Made by a program: the position numbers and the translations under genes. Below are positions 22,786-32,613 of a stretch of DNA of 32,613 bases, in pieces. Under the pieces are notes generated by a model, which saw nothing but the letters and a program-made list of their open reading frames with translations, searched no databases and had not been told where the DNA came from. Origin of the DNA: Leptospirales bacterium (GTDB lineage Bacteria; Spirochaetota; Leptospiria; Leptospirales; Leptospiraceae); the NCBI GenBank assembly GCA_013297885.1, contig JAAFIR010000042.1:2293-34905 (forward strand), read 5' to 3'. Numbering within the stretch: position 1 is the first letter of the stretch; the number at the start of each line of letters is the position of its first letter.

Positions 22786-23381
22786 GAATGGAAGTTGATA
22801 AATTGTCCACTATTCCATATTCAATTGCTTCTTCTGCAGTCATATAATAATCTCGATCTGAATCCTGAACAATTTTTTCATATGGTTGATTACAAGCTTC
22901 TGCCATAAAACGATTTAGTTTCTCTTTCGTTTTTTTTATTTCAATTGCATGAATTCTAATATCAGATGCTGGTCCTTGAATTTGCCCACCAATACTTGGT
23001 TGATGAATCATTACTTTTGCAGATGGATAAATAAATCTTCTGCCTTTTTCTCCAGCACATAAAAGATGTGAACCCATTGAAGCTGCCATACCCATACAAA
23101 CTGTCGCAACTGGGGAAGAAATCATTCTCATAGTATCAAAAATTGTCATTCCAGCTGTTACTGATCCACCTGGTGAATTTATATAAAAAGTAATTTCTTT
23201 TCCAGGATCATTCATTTCTAGATACATGAGTTTTGCGACAATCTCTTTTGCAGAATCATCCATTACTGGTCCCCAAAGAAAAATTTTTCTTGAATCTAAA
23301 AATTTTTTTTGGATAGGACTACCGTTTTTTAATTCCTCAAGAGCTGAGTCTTTTTTGTCCTCTTTCTCTTCTTTCTCGTCG

Positions 23382-23407
<26 letters not shown>
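22775..23407 (-). CDS. clpP: ATP-dependent Clp protease proteolytic subunit
   Basis: The 210-residue serine peptidase forms the tetradecameric Clp chamber with a ClpX/ClpA-type unfoldase encoded elsewhere. The catalytic triad is complete: Ser110 in [11 protein letters not shown], His135 in VMIHQPS and Asp186 in [20 protein letters not shown] (75-87) is the substrate-binding strand. The N-terminus carries an unusual acidic extension, about residues 8-28 ([20 protein letters not shown]), before the usual handle, possibly processed off. AAAGGAG precedes ATG 23407. The start overlaps the FtsB-like gene by 26 bases. Confidence 0.96.
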
Positions 23408-25149
<1,742 letters not shown>

Positions 25150-25292
25150 TTACCTCTAAAATGAATGATAAGTACAACTTAGTAATTTCTGACTTTTTTG
25201 AAAAGTATTAAAAAAGAATCTATATAATTAACGGAATTAGTTTCATTTAACAAAATTAATATTTTATTGGATTTTAGATATTATTTAGAACT

Positions 25293-26354
25293 TTGGAAAT
25301 ATTGAAAGAAAGAATATATTATTTAGATAACCTGAGAAGTTTTGCTTTGGTGCTTGGTCCAATTTTTCATGTTTCTATTATTTATGCAAATGAAATCGGT
25401 TATGTGGTAAAATCGGATATTCTGTCCGATTTATTTTTTTTTATTTGTCATTTAATTCATTCCTTCAGGATGCCATTGTTTTTTTTTCTTTCTGGTTATT
25501 TTTCAGAATTAGTTTTAAAAAAAAAAGGTTCTTCAAAATTTCTAAAAACTAGATTTGAAAAACTAGTCATTCCTACAATTTTTGGAATTTTTTGTTTAGC
25601 ATCAGTTGAGGCATATTTTCTTTATATCCAAAAAAATTCTTATTTAAATTTTATAGAATTTTATCCAAAATTTTTTACAAAAGAATTTTTTACTTATTCT
25701 CATATTTGGTTTTTAGTAAATTTGATTTTATATTCCACTCTTTTTTTTGGTCTAAGAAAAATAAATTTATTCTTGTTTAAGCCTATTCAAGTTATTTTTT
25801 TAAGTTTTATAATTTTACTTAGCAATATTTTTATAAACAAAAATTTTACTTTGTTAGAAATAAAAATTTTAGATTTTATGTATTATTTGAGTTTTTATTT
25901 TTTTGGTATTATTTCTTTTAAAGAAGATAAATTTTATTCATATAAATTTTTAAACTCTAAATTTTATTCTTTATTTTTATTCATTTTGCTAATCAATTAT
26001 TTTTACATAAACAAAATAGATCCTTATTGGATTGATTTTAAATATATTTATGAATATAGAATTTTTCATTTATTTTTGGAATCAAGTCTCTCTTGGAGCA
26101 TCATTTTATTTTTACTTTTCCAATTTCAAAACAAACTAAATTTTGATTCTAAAAAATTAAACTACTTCAGAAATTCTGGAATTACAGTGTATTTAGTACA
26201 TCACCCAATTTCAATTTCTCTGGGATATTTTTTTAAAAATATAGACTTAAGTATATATTTAAAATTTCTAAGTCAACTAATTTTAGTTTATTTAATTAGT
26301 TTTTTTATTTATGAAGTTATTAGAAGGTTGAAAAATTTATTTTCTTATTCTTAA
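25293..26354 (+). CDS. Acyltransferase-3 family membrane protein
   Basis: The 353-residue polytopic protein has about ten hydrophobic segments. The opening RIYYLDNLRSFALVLGPIFH contains the R-x10-H catalytic motif of acyltransferase-3 proteins (Arg15 and His26), and RMPLFFFLSGYFS matches the conserved third helix. The end has SGITVYLVHHPISI. Such proteins acylate cell-surface sugars (O-antigen, glucans) or other envelope molecules, and the substrate here is unknown. Initiation is at TTG 25293. It is extremely Phe/Leu/Lys-rich, matching the AT bias. It is divergent from eno with a 149-bp shared gap. Confidence 0.85.
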   Translation: MEILKERIYYLDNLRSFALVLGPIFHVSIIYANEIGYVVKSDILSDLFFFICHLIHSFRMPLFFFLSGYFSELVLKKKGSSKFLKTRFEKLVIPTIFGIFCLASVEAYFLYIQKNSYLNFIEFYPKFFTKEFFTYSHIWFLVNLILYSTLFFGLRKINLFLFKPIQVIFLSFIILLSNIFINKNFTLLEIKILDFMYYLSFYFFGIISFKEDKFYSYKFLNSKFYSLFLFILLINYFYINKIDPYWIDFKYIYEYRIFHLFLESSLSWSIILFLLFQFQNKLNFDSKKLNYFRNSGITVYLVHHPISISLGYFFKNIDLSIYLKFLSQLILVYLISFFIYEVIRRLKNLFSYS

Positions 26355-26536
26355 AAAGACTTTAAATATCACATAATAAATTTTTGACATCTGCTACAAT
26401 GCCTTTCGCATGTTGGTGAGAAAAATCAACTTAATTCTAAATAAAAGAAATCCCTTGCTAAATTCTTAAATTCTAGAATCTTGAAATCAATATGAGTTAG
26501 AACCAAAAAATTTATATTTTTTTTAGGAACAATCTA

Positions 26537-27205
26537 ATGGCAATTTTTATAACAGCAACCGGAACAAATGTTGGCAAAACAATGTTATCCGCTATGATAA
26601 TGACAAAATATGCAAAAAAACATGAACTTAAATATTTTAAACCAATTCAAACTGGTTCAGTGCAAGAATCTGATCTATTAAAAGTTGTAACCTTGTCTAA
26701 ATTGCCTGATAAATTTTTTTTAGAACATGAATATCATTTTTTAAAACCCTCTTCTCCACATTACGCGGCTGATTTAGAATTTAAATCAATTGACACAATG
26801 AAGTTAGCTGATAAATTTAGAACTCTTTATTCTGAAAAAATGATTATTGAAGGAGCAGGTGGACTTCATGTTCCACTTAATTCAGGCAGTCTTTTTATTG
26901 ATGTTTTAAAAAAAACAAAACTTCCAACAATTTTAGTTTGTGACACAAAACTTGGAACAATTAATCATTCTCTTTTATCGATTGAATCTATTTTATCTAA
27001 AGATATACCACTAATTGGTTTTTATATGTATGGTGAAAAAAATGAGTTATTAAAAAATAATATTCACACAATTCAAAGTTTTTCTAAAGCAAAATTTCTT
27101 GGGGATATTTTTGTTCCTGATAAAATCAATGATTCAGTGGGTTTTTTACCATTTGTTGATCAATACTTTGATACAAATAAACAAATTGAATCTTTATTTA
27201 TATGA
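26537..27205 (+). CDS. bioD: Dethiobiotin synthetase
   Basis: This enzyme carboxylates 7,8-diaminopelargonate to dethiobiotin with ATP and CO2. The P-loop ATGTNVGKTMLSAM (7-20) and the substrate loop KYFKPIQTGS (32-41, Lys35) are intact. EGAGGLHVPLN carries the nucleotide/metal acidic residue, and VCDTKLGTINHSL follows. At 222 residues it is of normal length. Its TGA overlaps the ATG of bioA by four bases, so the two adjacent steps of biotin synthesis are co-translated. bioB and bioF are not in this window. No BirA-type operator was recognised upstream. Confidence 0.95.
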   Translation: MAIFITATGTNVGKTMLSAMIMTKYAKKHELKYFKPIQTGSVQESDLLKVVTLSKLPDKFFLEHEYHFLKPSSPHYAADLEFKSIDTMKLADKFRTLYSEKMIIEGAGGLHVPLNSGSLFIDVLKKTKLPTILVCDTKLGTINHSLLSIESILSKDIPLIGFYMYGEKNELLKNNIHTIQSFSKAKFLGDIFVPDKINDSVGFLPFVDQYFDTNKQIESLFI

Positions 27206-28488
27206 TATGGCATCCTTACACAATAGGGAAACAAAATTTTGAACCTTTAAAAATCAAATCTGCAAAAGGAGAATTTTTAATTTCAGAAGATGATAAAGAA
27301 TATGTCGACTTAGTTTCTAGCTGGTGGGTAAGTATCCATGGACACAACCATCCTTTTATTAAAGAAAAGATACTTTCTAGTTTAGAAAAATTAGACTTTA
27401 CAATTTTAGCAGGACATACTCACGAAGCAATAATTCAACTTACAAAAAAACTTTTAGAATTTACTGAAAATAAATTTCACAAAATATTTTATTCTGATAA
27501 CGGCTCAAATGCCGTAGAAATTGCATTAAAAATGTCTATCCAATATTTTGAAAATCTAGAAATTCCAAATAAAAAAGAAATTTTACATTTTTCAAGTTCT
27601 TATCATGGAGATTCAATTGGTGCTATGTCTGTAAGTGGCAAATCAAAGTTAAATGATATATTTAAATCTATTTTTTTTGAATCAACAGAATTTATTTCAC
27701 CAGATTGTTATAATTGTCCAGTAAACAAAAATCCAAACAATTGTAATTTAGAATGTATAGACAAATTAGAAGTTTATTTAGAAAAAAATCATAAAACTGT
27801 TGCAAGTGTTATTATTGAACCAATTATTCAAGCTGCACTAGGTATGAAATTTTACAAAAAAGAAGTATTGCAAAAAATGGAAATGCTTTGTAATAAATAC
27901 AATGTCTTATTCATTTTAGATGAAGTGTTTACAGGTTTTGGTAGACTAGGAAAAAAATTTGCTTTTCTTTATGCAGAAATTTCACCAGATATAATTTGCC
28001 TAGCAAAGGGATTAACTGCAGGTTTTTTACCAATGGCTGCGACTTTAGTAAACAAAAAAGTTTATGAAGGATTTTATTTTTCAGAACCAGAAAAAGCATT
28101 TTATCATGGACACACTATGACAGGAAATCCAGCTTCAGCTTCTGCTGCTTGTGCTAGCATTGAATTATTTGAAATGGAAAATCGTCTTGATGATATAAAA
28201 AATTTAGAAAATTTTTTTCAAAATAAAATAATTTTTTGGAAAGAAAAATTTGACAAAAAAATTTTTAATCCACGAAATATTGGTGCAGTATTTACTTTTG
28301 AAATGGGAAATGAAAATTCAAATTATTTTGACATACACTCAAAAAAACTTAAAGAGCATTGTTTCAAAAACCAAATTTTAATTAGACCACTTGGTAACAC
28401 TGTTTATATTACTCCACCATATACTATTGATTTAGAAAATTTGGAAAATTGTTTTAGAATCATTGAAAGTTTTTTGAAGAATGAATAA
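27202..28488 (+). CDS. bioA: Adenosylmethionine-8-amino-7-oxononanoate aminotransferase
   Basis: This PLP enzyme transfers the amino group of S-adenosylmethionine to 7-keto-8-aminopelargonate, giving diaminopelargonate, the substrate of BioD. It has WHPYT at the start, SSWWVSIHGHNHP (39-51), SDNGSNAVEIALKM (98-111), ILDEVFTGFGRLG with Asp240, and the PLP Lys269 in ICLAKGLTAGFLP. A Cys-rich insert (CYNCPVNKNPNNCNLEC, 169-185) has two Cys pairs and could hold a metal or a disulfide. I believe similar inserts occur in some BioA homologues. Confidence 0.95.
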   Translation: MIWHPYTIGKQNFEPLKIKSAKGEFLISEDDKEYVDLVSSWWVSIHGHNHPFIKEKILSSLEKLDFTILAGHTHEAIIQLTKKLLEFTENKFHKIFYSDNGSNAVEIALKMSIQYFENLEIPNKKEILHFSSSYHGDSIGAMSVSGKSKLNDIFKSIFFESTEFISPDCYNCPVNKNPNNCNLECIDKLEVYLEKNHKTVASVIIEPIIQAALGMKFYKKEVLQKMEMLCNKYNVLFILDEVFTGFGRLGKKFAFLYAEISPDIICLAKGLTAGFLPMAATLVNKKVYEGFYFSEPEKAFYHGHTMTGNPASASAACASIELFEMENRLDDIKNLENFFQNKIIFWKEKFDKKIFNPRNIGAVFTFEMGNENSNYFDIHSKKLKEHCFKNQILIRPLGNTVYITPPYTIDLENLENCFRIIESFLKNE

Positions 28489-28860
28489 TTTATCTTTTTA
28501 AATTTGAAAGAAAATTTGTAATATAATAACTCTTCTGTTCTAAAATTTCTCTATATTAGGCTAAATCATTTAAGTTTTAATAATTAAAATTACAGCTATT
28601 TCATATAAAGGAGTTTTTTATCAATTTGTTAAGAAGATTGTGATTTTGAAGTTGTATTTAAGGAAAAAATAATACTAATCTTTAAAAATAGTATCAAAAA
28701 AAAGACAAATACTATCGTTAAACAATAGTATTGATACATAAGAGCATCTTGCTTTTAATGATTTTTTTCTCTAAATGAAATATCTGATTTGTCACAACTC
28801 AGAATATTTTACTTGAAACGTGGAATTTTCTTAAAAACTTAGATTCTAGAGAAAATATTT
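28489..28860. other. Intergenic stretch between bioA and pntA with an inverted repeat
   Basis: The 372-bp gap contains no supported gene. A frame-poor AAAGGAG run at about 28606-28614 is not followed by a usable start. The most distinct element is the AATACTAT inverted repeat at 28708-28732. The pntA promoter should lie in the right half, but no convincing -35/-10 pair was found. Confidence 0.55.
28708..28732. repeat. Inverted repeat AATACTAT / ATAGTATT upstream of pntA
   Basis: AATACTAT (28708-28715) and ATAGTATT (28725-28732) pair around CGTTAAACA. A further half-site ATAGTATC lies about 20 bases to the left. The same core, ATACTATCG, forms a hairpin inside the PilZ gene at 31866-31888. 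A dispersed repeat or a shared binding site are the candidate explanations. Confidence 0.6.
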
Positions 28861-29991
28861 ATGATTTTTGGATTATTAAAAGAAACTGGTGATGAAAAGA
28901 GAGTAGCTCTTCTTCCTGAATCAGTGGATACAATTATTAAAATGGGAAATCCGGTACTTGTTGAATCTGGTGCTGGTTTAAATGCTTTTGTTTCTGATGA
29001 AGATTATAAAAAAGTTGGTGCAACAATTTCTTCTAAAAAAGAAATTTTTGAAAAATCAGAAGTGGTTGTGAAAATCGGGCTTCCTGATAACGATGAAGTG
29101 AATTCTTTAAAATCTGGAACATGGTTTTTTGCAGTTCTTCAACCTCTTTTTAACTTTAAACTAGTTAAAACTCTTTCAGATAAAAAAGTTTCTGTATTAA
29201 GTTTAGATATGATTCCAAGAATCACAAGAGCCCAATCTATGGATGTGCTTTCCTCGATGGCAACTGTTGCTGGTTACAAAGCGGTTCTCACTGCTGCTTC
29301 AAACTTACCCCATTTTTTTCCAATGCTTACAACAGCAGCGGGAACAATTCCTCCAACTAAAATGTTAATTATGGGTGCAGGTGTTGCTGGACTTCAAGCT
29401 ACTGCAACTGCAAGAAGACTTGGAGCAGTTGTTGAAGTATTTGATACAAGACCTGAGGTAAAAGAACAAGTAATGTCTCTAGGTGGAAAATTTGTCGATG
29501 TGGAAGGAGCTGCAGATGCTTCCAAAGCTGGTGGTTATGCAGTTGAACAAACTGAAGAATACAAAAGCAGGCAAAGAGAAGCAATTCATAAAGCAGCCGT
29601 TAAAGCAGATGTGATAATTTGCACTGCACAAATTCCAGGAAGAAAAGCTCCTGTTTTAATAACTGAAGCAATGTTAAAAGAAATGAAAGCTGGTTCAGTT
29701 GTTGTTGATATGGCTGCATCAAGTGGTGGAAATTGTGAAGGAACTGAAAACAATAAAACAGTTTCTAAAAATGGTGTAACAATTATAGGTGATTCAAATC
29801 TTCAAAGCACTATTCCATTTGATGCAAGTAAAATGTTTGGAAAAAATATTATCAACTTTTTAAAGAACATGCAAAATAAAGAAGGTAAACTAGAACTCAA
29901 TTTTAACGATGAAATTATTTCTGGAACTTGTATTGCTCATGATGGTGTAATTCGTCATAAAACTGTAGCTGATTTACTGGCTTCAAATTAG
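28861..29991 (+). CDS. pntA: NAD(P) transhydrogenase subunit alpha part 1
   Basis: This is the soluble NAD(H)-binding domain (dI) of the proton-translocating transhydrogenase, 376 residues. This length marks the three-gene, Rhodospirillum-type split form rather than the fused E. coli PntA. Landmarks are LLKETGDEKRVALLPES at the start, SMATVAGYKAV, and the NAD-binding GAGVAGLQA (172-180) with Asp195 and Arg197 in VFDTRPEV. GGNCEGT follows near residue 290. It acts at the membrane with the next two products to couple NADH-to-NADP hydride transfer to the proton gradient. The spacing to the next gene is 9 bases. Confidence 0.95.
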   Translation: MIFGLLKETGDEKRVALLPESVDTIIKMGNPVLVESGAGLNAFVSDEDYKKVGATISSKKEIFEKSEVVVKIGLPDNDEVNSLKSGTWFFAVLQPLFNFKLVKTLSDKKVSVLSLDMIPRITRAQSMDVLSSMATVAGYKAVLTAASNLPHFFPMLTTAAGTIPPTKMLIMGAGVAGLQATATARRLGAVVEVFDTRPEVKEQVMSLGGKFVDVEGAADASKAGGYAVEQTEEYKSRQREAIHKAAVKADVIICTAQIPGRKAPVLITEAMLKEMKAGSVVVDMAASSGGNCEGTENNKTVSKNGVTIIGDSNLQSTIPFDASKMFGKNIINFLKNMQNKEGKLELNFNDEIISGTCIAHDGVIRHKTVADLLASN

Positions 29992-30000
29992 GAGAGAAAA

Positions 30001-30324
30001 TTGGAATCTATTTTAAATTTTTTTATAATGAACAAAGCTATGATTTATATGCTTGTGCTTTCTATTTTTGTGGGAATTGAAATTATTTCAAAAGTTCCTG
30101 CTGTTCTTCACACACCTTTAATGTCTGGAGCAAATGCAATTCATGGTGTTGTGATTGTGGGTGCAATTATTGTTATGGGTGAAGCAAATCCAGATGATAT
30201 ACTTTCCATTATACTTGGATTTATTGCTGTTGTTTTGGGAACACTAAATGTTGTGGGTGGTTTTGTTGTAACTGATAGAATGCTTGAAATGTTTAAGAAA
30301 AAAGTTCCAGCTAAAAAGGGGTAA
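30001..30324 (+). CDS. pntAB: NAD(P) transhydrogenase subunit alpha part 2
   Basis: This 107-residue membrane protein has three hydrophobic helices, as expected for the small dII component of a split transhydrogenase. VLHTPLMSGANAIHGVVIVG is the conserved helix-loop of this subunit, and the end GTLNVVGGFVVTDRMLEMFK is also typical. Translation starts at TTG 30001, with GGAGAGA five to eight bases upstream. It is three bases from pntB, so all three subunits are made from one transcript. Confidence 0.94.
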   Translation: MESILNFFIMNKAMIYMLVLSIFVGIEIISKVPAVLHTPLMSGANAIHGVVIVGAIIVMGEANPDDILSIILGFIAVVLGTLNVVGGFVVTDRMLEMFKKKVPAKKG

Positions 30325-30327
30325 TAC

Positions 30328-31731
30328 ATGATTGGATTTATTGAAATAGCTTATTTTTTAGCGTCTTTATCTTTTGTAATTGGTTTAAAAATGCTCAGTC
30401 ATCCTGACTCTGCACGTAAAGGAAATCTTCTAGCTGCAATTGGAATGGGACTTGCTATAATTCTAACCATAGCTGGTGAAAAAATTCACAACTTAGGTTG
30501 GATATTTGCAGCATTATTTGTTGGAACTTTGCTTGGTGCTGTTTCTGCACGCAAAGTAAAAATGACTGCAATGCCTCAAATGGTTTCATTGTTTAATGGA
30601 ATGGGTGGAGCTTGTGCAGCTGTGATTTCACTTGTGGAATTTGCTCATCATCCAGAACTTCAAGTTAGTTTAGCAAATAGCACAACAGCAATTATTTTAC
30701 TTGGAATGTTAATTGGCTCTGTGTCTTTTTCTGGATCTATGATTGCATTTGGAAAACTACAAGGTTATAAAGCAATTGAAAAACCAGTTACATTTCCATT
30801 CCAAAAAATGTTCAACACAATTTTATTAATTATCACTTTTGGAATTGGTGTACACATTTTATTCAACTTATCTAATCCTCACCAAGCATCTGGGTTATTT
30901 TACACAATGTTCGCATTATCACTGTTATACGGTATTTTATTTGTTCTTCCAATTGGCGGAGCGGATATGCCAGTTGTGATTTCTCTCTTGAACTCATTCA
31001 CTGGAGTTGCTGCTGCATGTGCTGGATTTTTATATAGCAATATGGTAATGTTAATTGGTGGAATTTTAGTTGGTTCTGCTGGAACAATTTTAACCGTTGT
31101 AATGTGTAACGCTATGAATCGTTCTTTAGTAAGTGTAATTTTTGGAACTTTTGGCGGTGGTGGAACTGCTGCTGCAGGAGGTGGGGCATCAGGAGATCAA
31201 ATAGTTCGTGAAATTTCTTTAACTGATGCAGCAATTTTAATGAGTTATGCAAAAAAAGTTGTAATTGTTCCGGGTTATGGTTTAGCAGTTGCTCAAGCTC
31301 AACATACTTGTCATGAATTAGATAATCTATTAGAAGAAAAAGGTGTGGATGTAAAATATGCAATTCATCCTGTTGCAGGTAGAATGCCGGGTCATATGAA
31401 CGTTCTTCTTGCAGAAGCTGATGTTCCATACGATAAACTTTTTGATATGGAAGATATTAACTCCGATTTTGCATCAACTGATGTAGTGCTAGTAATTGGT
31501 GCAAATGACGTAGTAAATCCCGCAGCAAGAAAAGACCCCGCAAGTCCAATTTATGGAATGCCAATTTTGGATGTTGACAATGCAGCGAATATCATTGTTT
31601 TAAAACGTGGGATGAATGCTGGATATGCTGGCATAGAAAATGAACTTTTCTTTGATCCAAAAACAAAAATGTTATTTGGAGATGCAAAATCTTCTTTACT
31701 TAAATTAGTAGCTGAAGTAAAACAAAACTAA
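30328..31731 (+). CDS. pntB: NAD(P) transhydrogenase subunit beta
   Basis: The 467-residue protein has about eight or nine membrane helices (residues 1-260), with FNGMGGACAAVISLVEFA and LPIGGADMPVVISLLNSFTG in the proton channel. The C-terminal NADP(H)-binding domain dIII has VPGYGLAVAQAQH, HPVAGRMPGHMNVLLAEADV, VIGANDVVNPAA and KRGMNAGYAG, all intact. It completes the transhydrogenase, which in most bacteria supplies NADPH at the cost of the proton gradient. Its TAA shares one base with the ATG of the following PilZ gene. Confidence 0.95.
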   Translation: MIGFIEIAYFLASLSFVIGLKMLSHPDSARKGNLLAAIGMGLAIILTIAGEKIHNLGWIFAALFVGTLLGAVSARKVKMTAMPQMVSLFNGMGGACAAVISLVEFAHHPELQVSLANSTTAIILLGMLIGSVSFSGSMIAFGKLQGYKAIEKPVTFPFQKMFNTILLIITFGIGVHILFNLSNPHQASGLFYTMFALSLLYGILFVLPIGGADMPVVISLLNSFTGVAAACAGFLYSNMVMLIGGILVGSAGTILTVVMCNAMNRSLVSVIFGTFGGGGTAAAGGGASGDQIVREISLTDAAILMSYAKKVVIVPGYGLAVAQAQHTCHELDNLLEEKGVDVKYAIHPVAGRMPGHMNVLLAEADVPYDKLFDMEDINSDFASTDVVLVIGANDVVNPAARKDPASPIYGMPILDVDNAANIIVLKRGMNAGYAGIENELFFDPKTKMLFGDAKSSLLKLVAEVKQN

Positions 31732-32432
31732 TGTCTGATAGAAGAAAAAGAATTTCAAGACCCTTACCTATTTTAGTGTTTGGGTCTGTGTTTCTACTTT
31801 TACCAATTGTAAACTATATAAACTTTGCTTACCAATTGGAAGTATCCCCAAAAGATTTTTTGCTGATACTATCGCGTATCGATAGTATTGCCTTGATCTT
31901 AGCTATATTTCCTATTGTTATAGGAATAGGAATTTTACTCGTAAAAAAATGGGGCTGGTGGAGTTTTTTAGGATATTCAATAATTGTTTTATTTTACAAT
32001 TTAATTGTTCTCATTTCAGAACCAAATCAATTAATTCCTAATTTAGTTAATTTAATACAAAGTTTAATAGGTTTTTCTGCAATATTCTATTTTTTAAAAC
32101 CAGATATTTCTGCACCTTATATGAATGTTGATAAAAGAGGTTGGAGATTCCAAAAACGTAAACCAGTAGAAATCCCTGTTAAATTAAATTCAATTTTAAC
32201 TAAATCAATAGATCTTTCTGCTACTGGTCTTTATGTAGAGTGGAAGGGAATTGATTTTGAACTTGGTCAAGAAGTGAACATTGAATTTGAATTTGCATTA
32301 AAAAAATTTTCGACTAAAGCTGGAGTTGTTAGAATTGATGCTGTTGGTCTTGGGCTAGCTTATAGAAATTTAGAAAAACAAACTATTGAAGAACTTTCTA
32401 AATGGGTTGGTTCAAAAGAAGTGGAATATTAG
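31731..32432 (+). CDS. Membrane-anchored PilZ domain protein
   Basis: The N-terminal 125 residues contain about four membrane helices (12-30, 52-71, 78-97 and 105-123). The C-terminal 95 residues are a PilZ domain with the c-di-GMP-binding motifs RFQKR (RxxxR, 139-143) and DLSATG ((D/N)xSxxG, 161-166). The protein should therefore bind c-di-GMP at the inner membrane face. Its start overlaps the pntB stop (TAATG), so it is translated with the transhydrogenase, an uncommon link between a redox enzyme and a second-messenger sensor. A perfect hairpin falls within codons 46-53. Confidence 0.85.
   Translation: MSDRRKRISRPLPILVFGSVFLLLPIVNYINFAYQLEVSPKDFLLILSRIDSIALILAIFPIVIGIGILLVKKWGWWSFLGYSIIVLFYNLIVLISEPNQLIPNLVNLIQSLIGFSAIFYFLKPDISAPYMNVDKRGWRFQKRKPVEIPVKLNSILTKSIDLSATGLYVEWKGIDFELGQEVNIEFEFALKKFSTKAGVVRIDAVGLGLAYRNLEKQTIEELSKWVGSKEVEY
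31866..31888. repeat. Perfect 9-bp hairpin inside the PilZ gene
   Basis: ATACTATCG (31866-31874) and CGATAGTAT (31880-31888) pair exactly around CGTAT. The left arm equals the core of the inverted repeat upstream of pntA (28709-28717). It is in frame and encodes part of LSRIDSIA, between membrane helices 1 and 2. Confidence 0.65.
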
Positions 32433-32534
32433 TTTTTTTTAAATGAGATTTTTTCATTAAACCTCCATTATCCTCAAACTTTATTTAAATAAAAGTGAAC
32501 AAAACCCAGCTTGAATATTTTTTACTTTAAAGTT

Positions 32535-32563
32535 TTGACACAAAAAAAAATTTAATATATTCT
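32535..32563 (+). promoter_or_regulatory. Candidate sigma-70-type promoter at the right edge
   Basis: TTGACA (32535-32540), a 17-base AT-rich spacer and TATTCT (32558-32563) point out of the window. The fit is good for the -35 box, weaker for the -10, and the surrounding base bias makes chance matches likely. Confidence 0.35.
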
Positions 32564-32613
32564 TTACAGTTTTTTTTTTTAATAGTTATTAAAAAGTTAA
32601 CTTTTTTAATTAA

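Noticed and set aside
26385-26440. TTGACA at about 26385 considered as the bioD promoter
   Set aside because: No -10-like hexamer occurs at 16-18 bases, and no BirA-type dyad is visible.
29399-31429. Long minus-strand frames rich in Leu, Gln and His opposite pntA and pntB
   Set aside because: They are antisense shadows of intact conserved transhydrogenase genes.

Overview
This looks like a chromosomal segment of a low-GC spirochaete, most likely in or near the Leptospiraceae. That assignment is inferred. It rests on very AT-rich DNA, many small lipoproteins with loose spirochaetal lipoboxes (IEC, FYC, SDC, ANC), and housekeeping genes of the kind found there: an enolase, FtsB-like, ClpP run, a three-subunit transhydrogenase and bioD-bioA. 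No rRNA, tRNA, CRISPR array or intact insertion sequence was seen.

Positions 1-18370 are accessory DNA with many broken genes. From the left there is a partial lipoprotein gene, a hypothetical gene, a membrane-anchored lipoprotein, and two short ORFs that share a repeated leader block. Then come a frameshifted remnant resembling the C-terminus of the imm11 (DUF1629) family, a 61-bp tandem repeat, a wrecked htpX, a hypothetical helical protein and a permease lacking its N-terminal half. From 5.1 to 10.9 kb, plus-strand genes encode lipoproteins, a leucine-rich-repeat protein and unrecognised soluble proteins, the sort of set found where polymorphic-toxin immunity genes collect. An alpha/beta hydrolase and a PadR regulator follow, behind a perfect 36-bp palindrome. 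An intact vapBC pair lies at 12.9-13.6 kb. A decayed second copy lies at 7.5-7.8 kb, and both have the same small gene beside them in divergent orientation. Two Uma2-family genes flank a hypothetical gene at 14.8-17.0 kb. An Imm26 stub, a 218-residue hypothetical gene preceded by the severed tail of another gene, and a nonsense-interrupted mini-gene close the region.

Positions 18370-32613 are conserved chromosome. On the minus strand, rpiB overlaps a secreted LamG/FN3-like protein gene, and a tight overlapping run encodes enolase, an FtsB-like protein, ClpP, a small acidic protein and a YheT-type hydrolase. On the plus strand are a lipoprotein, an acyltransferase-3 membrane protein, bioD-bioA (biotin synthesis), and pntA1-pntA2-pntB (proton-translocating transhydrogenase) ending in a gene for a membrane-anchored PilZ protein.

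The most notable signals are: the vapBC promoter, whose predicted transcript would begin exactly at the antitoxin start codon; the duplicated vapBC module; the hydrolase-PadR palindrome; and the accumulation of immunity-like genes and stubs with no full-length toxin. All functions come from reading the sequence. No database search was run.
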